Below are positions 22,316 to 26,934 of a stretch of DNA of 26,934 nucleotides, piece after piece. The DNA lies in NCBI GenBank assembly GCA_039030175.1, contig JBCCER010000052.1, positions 1 to 26,934 on the forward strand, written 5' to 3'. A program made the position numbers and the translations under genes. This stretch comes from JANQGH01 sp039030175. Lineage in GTDB: Bacteria; Pseudomonadota; Alphaproteobacteria; DSM-16000; Inquilinaceae. The number at the start of each line of letters is the position of its first letter. The first letter of the stretch is position 1. The notes beneath the pieces were generated by a model. That model searched no databases, was not told where the DNA came from, and saw only the letters and a program-made list of their open reading frames with translations.

Positions 22316-24169
22316 CTATGAGGCCAGCCGCCGCACCGGAGCAGGCGGGGTCTCGTCGAACAATTCCGCCAGCTTGTCGACCATCGTGCCACCAAGCTGC
22401 TCGGCATCGACGATCGTCACAGCCCGACGATAATAGCGGGTCACATCATGGCCGATGCCGATGGCGATGATTTCGATCGGAGAGTAGCTCTCGATATAGT
22501 CGATCACCTGCTTTAGGTGGCGTTCGAGATAGTTGCCGGGATTGACCGACAGAGTGCTGTCATCGACAGGGGCCCCGTCGGAAATGACCATCAGGATACG
22601 CCGCTGTTCCTGCCGGGCCAAAAGCCGCTCATGAGCCCACAGCAGCGCTTCGCCGTCGATATTCTCTTTCAGGATGCCTTCACGTAGCATCAGGCCTAGA
22701 TTCTTGCGTGCACGGCGCCAGGGTGCGTCCGCCGACTTGTAGATGATGTGCCGAAGGTCGTTGAGCCGGCCAGGCCGTTCGGGCTTGCCTGCTTGGATCC
22801 ACTTTTCACGCGACATGCCGCCCTTCCAGGCTCGCGTCGTGAAACCCAGAATCTCAACCTTGACCCCGCACCGTTCCAACGTCCTGGCCAGGATGTCGGC
22901 ACTGATAGCGGCAATGCCGATCGGTCGCCCGCGCATCGAGCCTGAATTGTCGATCAACAGGGTGACTACGGTGTCACGGAAATCGGTGTCTTTTTCGACC
23001 TTGAAGGATAAGGAAGACAGGGGGTTGACCACCACGCGCGCTAGCCGCGAGGCATCGAGGATGCCTTCGTCCAGGTCGAACTCCCACGATCTGGTTTGCC
23101 GCGCCATGAGGCGCCGCTGTAGCCGGTTGGCCAGCCGGGCAATCGCGCCTTGAAGGTGCTGCAGCTGCTGGTCGAGCATCAGTCGCAGGCGCGTCAACTC
23201 GTCGCCGTCGCACAGGTCCGCGGCGTCCGTGATCTCGTCGAACTCGGTCGCAAAGGCCCGGTAGACCATGCGAGACGGATCGTTGATGTCGCCTTCGGGC
23301 CGTTCCCAAGGCCGACCAGGCGCATCGGGATCATCGTCTCCTGCGGTTTCGGCGAGGTCTCCATCGATCTCCTCGGCAGAACCGTCGGCCTCCATCTCCT
23401 CGCCTTCGGACGGGTCGCCCTCGACACTGTCCGGGTCCATCGAGCTTTCTTCGCCCTGCCGCTGCTGGGGATCCGTTTCTTCCTGATCTTGATCCTGGCT
23501 GTCGTCGTTCTGCTCTGGGTCTGCCTCGTCCTCCGCGCCGACATCCATGTCCATGTCTGACAGCATGTCGCGCACGGTTCGGGCATAGGCATACTGATCG
23601 TCAAGCAAGGCACCCAGCGTATTGAGCTTCTTGCCGATGCGCTTTTCGATCCAGGGCCGCCAAAGGTTGGATGCCTGTTTGGCCACTTCGGGCGGCTTTT
23701 GCCCCGTCATTGCCTCGCGCGCCAACAGTCTGATCGCCTCGGCAAGCGGAACTTGCTCGCGCTCGGTCATCGCCTCGAATCCCTGGCGGCGATATCGGTC
23801 CTCCAGCGCGGCTTGAAGATTCTCTCCCACTCCAGCCATCTGGTTGGCACCGATCGCCTCGCATCTTGCTTGCTCTAACGCGTCGAACGTGGCTCGGGCA
23901 GTTTCGCCTGCGGGCATGCGCTCGGCATGGATGCGTGCATCATGGTGGCGCAGCCTCAGCGCGACCTGGTCGGCCGCTCCGCGCACACGGGCTGCATCTT
24001 CCGGACTAATCGACCGCGGCGGCGCCGGCAGGCGGGCTCTATCACCGGCAATGCCCGTTGCCTCGCTACCGAACGTGACGGTGATTTCTTTTCGGTCTGC
24101 AATTGCGCGCAAGCAGGCGGCGGTGGCCTGCTTGAACGTTTCCGTAGGGTCGTCCTTTTGCTGAGACAT
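22316..24169 (-). CDS. cobT: Aerobic cobaltochelatase subunit CobT
   Basis: CobT and CobS form the chaperone-like complex that, with CobN, inserts cobalt into hydrogenobyrinic acid diamide in aerobic B12 synthesis. The 617-residue protein has an N-terminal helical domain (about 1-200) and a very acidic low-complexity linker (about 208-295). The C-terminal VWA domain carries the MIDAS motif DNSGSMRG at about 406-413 and ISDGAPVDDSTL further on. ARLPAPPRS near residue 45 and NLWRPWIEKRIGKK are familiar from CobT. The gene follows cobS by 52 bases. No cobalamin riboswitch is visible upstream of the J-domain/cobS/cobT run. This cobT is unrelated to the nicotinate-nucleotide phosphoribosyltransferase of the same name in enterobacteria. 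Confidence 0.96.
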   Translation of the reverse strand: MSQQKDDPTETFKQATAACLRAIADRKEITVTFGSEATGIAGDRARLPAPPRSISPEDAARVRGAADQVALRLRHHDARIHAERMPAGETARATFDALEQARCEAIGANQMAGVGENLQAALEDRYRRQGFEAMTEREQVPLAEAIRLLAREAMTGQKPPEVAKQASNLWRPWIEKRIGKKLNTLGALLDDQYAYARTVRDMLSDMDMDVGAEDEADPEQNDDSQDQDQEETDPQQRQGEESSMDPDSVEGDPSEGEEMEADGSAEEIDGDLAETAGDDDPDAPGRPWERPEGDINDPSRMVYRAFATEFDEITDAADLCDGDELTRLRLMLDQQLQHLQGAIARLANRLQRRLMARQTRSWEFDLDEGILDASRLARVVVNPLSSLSFKVEKDTDFRDTVVTLLIDNSGSMRGRPIGIAAISADILARTLERCGVKVEILGFTTRAWKGGMSREKWIQAGKPERPGRLNDLRHIIYKSADAPWRRARKNLGLMLREGILKENIDGEALLWAHERLLARQEQRRILMVISDGAPVDDSTLSVNPGNYLERHLKQVIDYIESYSPIEIIAIGIGHDVTRYYRRAVTIVDAEQLGGTMVDKLAELFDETPPAPVRRLAS

Positions 24170-24221
24170 GGGTCGTCAAAGCACCCCTAGCAAATGCCTG
24201 TATTCCAGCGCCGAGATAGGC

Positions 24222-25196
24222 TCATGACAGCGGCATTTCCTCCGCCAACTCTTCGCCAAAGCAGCGTTGGTAATACTCGGCGACCACCGGTCGCTCGACC
24301 TCATCGCACTTGTTCAGGAAGGTGGTACGGAAGGCAAAGGCTCGATCCCCGAAAATTTTCTTGTTCTCAGCCCAGGTGATCACCGTGCGCGGCGACATCA
24401 CCGTCGAAATGTCGCCAGCCATGAAGCCGCTGCGGGTCAGGTCGGCCAGCCGAACCATGGAGCTGACTTCTTCTCGCCCTTCGTCATTGTCATAGTCCGG
24501 CATCTTGGCCAGGACGATATTCATCTCGTCGTCATGGTCGAGGTAATTCAGCGTCGCGACAATGTTCCAGCGGTCCATCTGCCCCTGATTGATTTGCTGC
24601 GTGCCGTGATAAAGGCCTGTAGTGTCGCCCAGCCCCACCGTGTTCGCCGTGGAGAACAGGCGGAAGGAAGGGTGGGGGCGAATGATCTTGTTCTGATCCA
24701 GCAAGGTAAGGCGGCCCTCAACCTCCAACACCCGCTGAATTACGAACATCACATCGGGCCGGCCCGCGTCGTATTCGTCGAAGACCAGGGCGGTCGGGTG
24801 CTGCAAGGCCCAGGGCAAGATGCCTTCCCGATACTCGGTCACCTGCTTGCCGTCGCGCAGGACAATGGCATCCTTGCCGATCAGATCGATGCGGCTGATG
24901 TGGCTGTCGAGGTTTATGCGAATGCAAGGCCAGTTAAGGCGTGCGGCAACTTGCTCGATATGAGTCGATTTTCCGGTGCCGTGATACCCCTGGATCATGA
25001 CGCGGCGATTGAAGGCAAAGCCGGCCAGGATCGCGAGTGTCGTGTTGTGATCGAAGCGATAGGTGTCGTCGACGTCAGGCACGTATTCGCCGCCCTGGCT
25101 GAAGGCCGGCACTTCCATATCGCTGTCGATGCCGAAGGATTGGCGCACCGAAAGCTTGATATCGGGCAGGGAGTCCGGGGACATGTCGGAGGGCAT
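24222..25196 (-). CDS. cobS: Aerobic cobaltochelatase subunit CobS (AAA+ ATPase)
   Basis: CobS is the MoxR-like AAA+ ATPase of the aerobic cobalt chelatase and forms hexameric rings with CobT. The 324-residue protein has Walker A GYHGTGKST (70-78), Walker B ALVFDEYDA (136-144) and sensor 1 LFSTANT (180-186), followed by GLYHGTQQINQGQMDRW, which is specific to CobS. The N-terminal part (LSVRQSFGIDSDMEVPAFS) is also typical. The ATG at 25196 is used; an ATG four codons later is possible. The gene sits between the J-domain gene (53 bases upstream) and cobT. Confidence 0.97.
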   Translation of the reverse strand: MPSDMSPDSLPDIKLSVRQSFGIDSDMEVPAFSQGGEYVPDVDDTYRFDHNTTLAILAGFAFNRRVMIQGYHGTGKSTHIEQVAARLNWPCIRINLDSHISRIDLIGKDAIVLRDGKQVTEYREGILPWALQHPTALVFDEYDAGRPDVMFVIQRVLEVEGRLTLLDQNKIIRPHPSFRLFSTANTVGLGDTTGLYHGTQQINQGQMDRWNIVATLNYLDHDDEMNIVLAKMPDYDNDEGREEVSSMVRLADLTRSGFMAGDISTVMSPRTVITWAENKKIFGDRAFAFRTTFLNKCDEVERPVVAEYYQRCFGEELAEEMPLS

Positions 25197-25249
25197 GCGG
25201 TGTCTCTTAACTGTTCTTTAGATTGCGCGTGTGTGAGAGGGCGGGGACC

Positions 25250-25831
25250 TTAGTCCGAAAGCGCCGCTTTTAAAATGCCGTAAGCGTGGTTGATTGCCTT
25301 CAGCCGCTCCTCGGCGTCCTTGTCGCCGCCATTGGCGTCGGGATGGTGTCGTTTTACCAACTGCTTATATTGGATCTTGACGATGACCCAGTCGACCGGC
25401 GCCTTAAGTCCAAGGACTGCTAGCGCTCTGTCGAAATCCGATCCATAGCTGTGGCGAGGCGACGAATGGGCGGTGTGCTCCTCGCGTGATCCGGCGCCGT
25501 CCGGATCGAAGTCGCGCGCGACTTTCTCGCGCAGCCAATGTTCGCGCGCACGCCATGACCCGAGCGGCTTTGTCCTGCGCTGCCAGACCGTATCGGCGCG
25601 CAGCGATCGCTCGACCTCGTCGTCCGACAGCCCTTCATAATAGTTCCAGGCCTTGTTGTAGGCGCGCACATGGTCCAGGCAGAACCAATAATAGTCCTTC
25701 AGCTCGGTGCGCGATTTTGGCGCCCGATAGACCCCTTCCGCGTTGCAGCCGGGGTGATCGCAGACGCGCTCGACCGTACCAACGTCGTCGGCCGAGAAGG
25801 GTTCCGTCCATTCGTTCTTTAACGCGACCAT
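25250..25831 (-). CDS. J-domain protein of the cobST neighbourhood
   Basis: The 193-residue protein carries a C-terminal J domain at about 134-192, with the HPD motif at 163-165 (KRHHPDANGG) that stimulates DnaK-type ATPases. There is no Gly/Phe-rich region or standard DnaJ zinc centre, so it is a type III (accessory) J protein. The N-terminal half is distinctive: CDHPGC (24-29) and FCLDHVRAYNKAWNYYEGLS (50-69) offer Cys24, Cys29, Cys51 and His54 as a possible zinc site. The family is often found just upstream of cobS in alphaproteobacteria; whether it serves the chelatase is not known to me. The ATG at 25829-25831 fits the start. Confidence 0.88.
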   Translation of the reverse strand: MVALKNEWTEPFSADDVGTVERVCDHPGCNAEGVYRAPKSRTELKDYYWFCLDHVRAYNKAWNYYEGLSDDEVERSLRADTVWQRRTKPLGSWRAREHWLREKVARDFDPDGAGSREEHTAHSSPRHSYGSDFDRALAVLGLKAPVDWVIVKIQYKQLVKRHHPDANGGDKDAEERLKAINHAYGILKAALSD

Positions 25832-25892
25832 GGTGCAAGTATGTGGTCGGCTCGGCGTGCTGACAAGCGTGCGCTAATCACCAATTTGCTGA

Positions 25893-26934
25893 TCAGCTAT
25901 GACGGGACGATTTTGCCGTGGTTTCGTCGCGATGAAGCCGCTTTGCGACACCCGAGATGGTCAGCCCGAGGCCGATCATTGTGAACAAAACAACGGCATA
26001 GGTGGCCGAAAGAAGCGGTCCGCGAAAAGTCTCGTCTTGAATCGAAAGGGCCAGCGCAATCGAGATGCCGCCTCGAACGCCGCCCCACGTCATGAGAGTG
26101 ATCGTCTTGCCGCGAATCCCATGCCAATGGCTGGTCGCCGGCAGCGACAGGGCGACAGACGCAAGTCGGGCTACGAGGGCAATGGGAATGATCAGTGCAG
26201 TGAAGCTGAGGTGGGTGTAGTCCAAATGGACGATCAGCACTTCCAAGCCGATCAGGAAGAAGAGAACAGAGTCCAGAATTTCGCCTACCAGAACCCAAAA
26301 GGAATTTACGTAGCCGCGAGTTTGGGGGCTCATGCCCCGGCTAACGCCCCGATTGCCGATCAGCAGACCGGCGACGACCATCGCGATCGGTCCGCTTACG
26401 GCGATATGCTGGGCGAGGGCATATCCGCCGGTGACCAACGCAATCGTGAGCAATACGGTGATCGCATAGTCGTCGATCGTTCTGATGGCCAGATAGGTGA
26501 GGTACCCGGCGGCGGCCCCCAGCGCGACGCCCCCGGCGCTCTCGACGATCATGTCGAACACGATGTCGCCGATCACGACGCTTTCCTGGCCGATCGCGAT
26601 TTGGATGAACGCCGCGAACAGGACAATGCCCACGCCGTCGTTGAACAGCGATTCGCCCTTCATAACGATTTCGATCCGTTTGGGAATGCGGCTCCCCTTC
26701 AGGGTCGCCAACACGGCGACCGGATCGGTCGGGCTGATCAGCGCGGCGAACACCAATGCCCAGATGAACGGCATCGGGAAGCTGAACAGCATGGCCAGCG
26801 CCCAAAACGAAACCGCGATGATAGCAACGGAGATGATCGTGCCGAGGACCGCGACCATGCCGATCGTCACGCGACGACCGCGCATTTCGTCGAAGTCGAT
26901 TTGCATACCGCCGGCAAACAGCATGAACGCCAGC
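25893..26934 (-). CDS. CPA1-family Na+/H+ (cation/proton) antiporter, 5' end cut by the window
   Basis: The frame is open to the window edge, so the N-terminus lies beyond base 26934; about 346 residues are visible. Around nine to ten hydrophobic segments can be counted. ALISPTDPVAVLATLKGSR and KGESLFNDGVGIVLFAAF are the two signature stretches of the NhaP/CPA1 transporters: the first holds TDP, the second the ND pair with the proton/cation-binding Asp. The protein exchanges Na+ (or K+) for H+ across the inner membrane. The short basic tail KRLHRDETTAKSSRHS shows that there is no regulatory TrkA domain. It is on the same strand as the J-domain gene, 61 bases upstream of it. Confidence 0.9.
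   Translation of the reverse strand, partial: LAFMLFAGGMQIDFDEMRGRRVTIGMVAVLGTIISVAIIAVSFWALAMLFSFPMPFIWALVFAALISPTDPVAVLATLKGSRIPKRIEIVMKGESLFNDGVGIVLFAAFIQIAIGQESVVIGDIVFDMIVESAGGVALGAAAGYLTYLAIRTIDDYAITVLLTIALVTGGYALAQHIAVSGPIAMVVAGLLIGNRGVSRGMSPQTRGYVNSFWVLVGEILDSVLFFLIGLEVLIVHLDYTHLSFTALIIPIALVARLASVALSLPATSHWHGIRGKTITLMTWGGVRGGISIALALSIQDETFRGPLLSATYAVVLFTMIGLGLTISGVAKRLHRDETTAKSSRHS

Noticed and set aside
24267..25253. Long plus-strand frame of 328 codons over cobS
   Set aside because: It is antisense to cobS, whose Walker motifs are plain; long antisense frames are usual in GC-rich genomes.
22316..25831. J-domain, AAA+ and VWA genes read as a possible defence or metal-insertase island
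   Set aside because: CobS- and CobT-specific motifs identify the AAA+ and VWA genes as the ordinary aerobic cobaltochelatase pair; nothing nearby suggests defence.
25888..25897. Palindrome GCTGATCAGC at the antiporter stop codon
   Set aside because: Ten bases, partly coding, no T run; too short to call a terminator or binding site.

Overview
The window looks like core chromosome of a GC-rich alphaproteobacterium, plausibly near Rhodospirillales or a related non-rhizobial order. The grounds are a CcrM-type GANTC methyltransferase, the ispH/thrB/rnhA cluster with a type II (APH-fold) homoserine kinase, aerobic cobaltochelatase genes cobS/cobT behind a J-domain gene, a two-subunit glycine decarboxylase P-protein, and the radical SAM/rnhB neighbourhood of ccrM. 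The lineage is inferred from gene content and was not tested by phylogeny. I see no rRNA, tRNA, CRISPR array, integrase, transposase or prophage gene.

Layout. (1) 1-354: the 3' end of a phytanoyl-CoA dioxygenase-like gene. (2) 386-5150, minus strand: the glycine cleavage operon gcvT-gcvH-gcvPA-gcvPB, preceded by a tandem glycine riboswitch and a candidate promoter; an orphan lipoprotein gene lies just upstream. (3) 5794-9262, plus strand: ispH, a KamA/EpmB-type radical SAM gene, thrB and rnhA, closely packed. (4) 9323-10901, minus strand: ccrM followed by folB; the ccrM leader holds a dense cluster of GANTC sites. (5) 11173-13422, plus strand: a large FUSC-type membrane protein. (6) 13415-16653, minus strand: a uracil-DNA glycosylase, moaB, a PA0069-type radical SAM gene and rnhB. 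(7) 16755-21020, plus strand: ETF-ubiquinone oxidoreductase, a secreted TPR protein and ispE. (8) 21080-22117, minus strand: a ferric-iron substrate-binding protein with a Fur-like box and a leader hairpin. (9) 22316-25831, minus strand: J-domain gene, cobS and cobT. (10) 25893-26934, minus strand: the 3' part of a CPA1 Na+/H+ antiporter.

How the genes fit together. The gcv genes degrade glycine to feed one-carbon metabolism under direct glycine sensing. ispH and ispE, about 14 kb apart, are two steps of the MEP isoprenoid pathway. CobS and CobT are the AAA+ and VWA subunits of the aerobic cobalt chelatase; CobN is not in the window. rnhA, rnhB, the uracil-DNA glycosylase and ccrM all act on DNA upkeep or marking.

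I found no convincing new multi-gene system. The points most worth a second look are local: the GANTC cluster with a CtrA-like half-site in front of ccrM, the uracil-DNA glycosylase with only two of the four expected iron-sulfur cysteines, the Fur-like box plus hairpin in front of a lone ferric-binding protein, the direct repeat around the gcv promoter, and a KamA-family enzyme that keeps the lysine-binding aspartates of true lysine 2,3-aminomutase.
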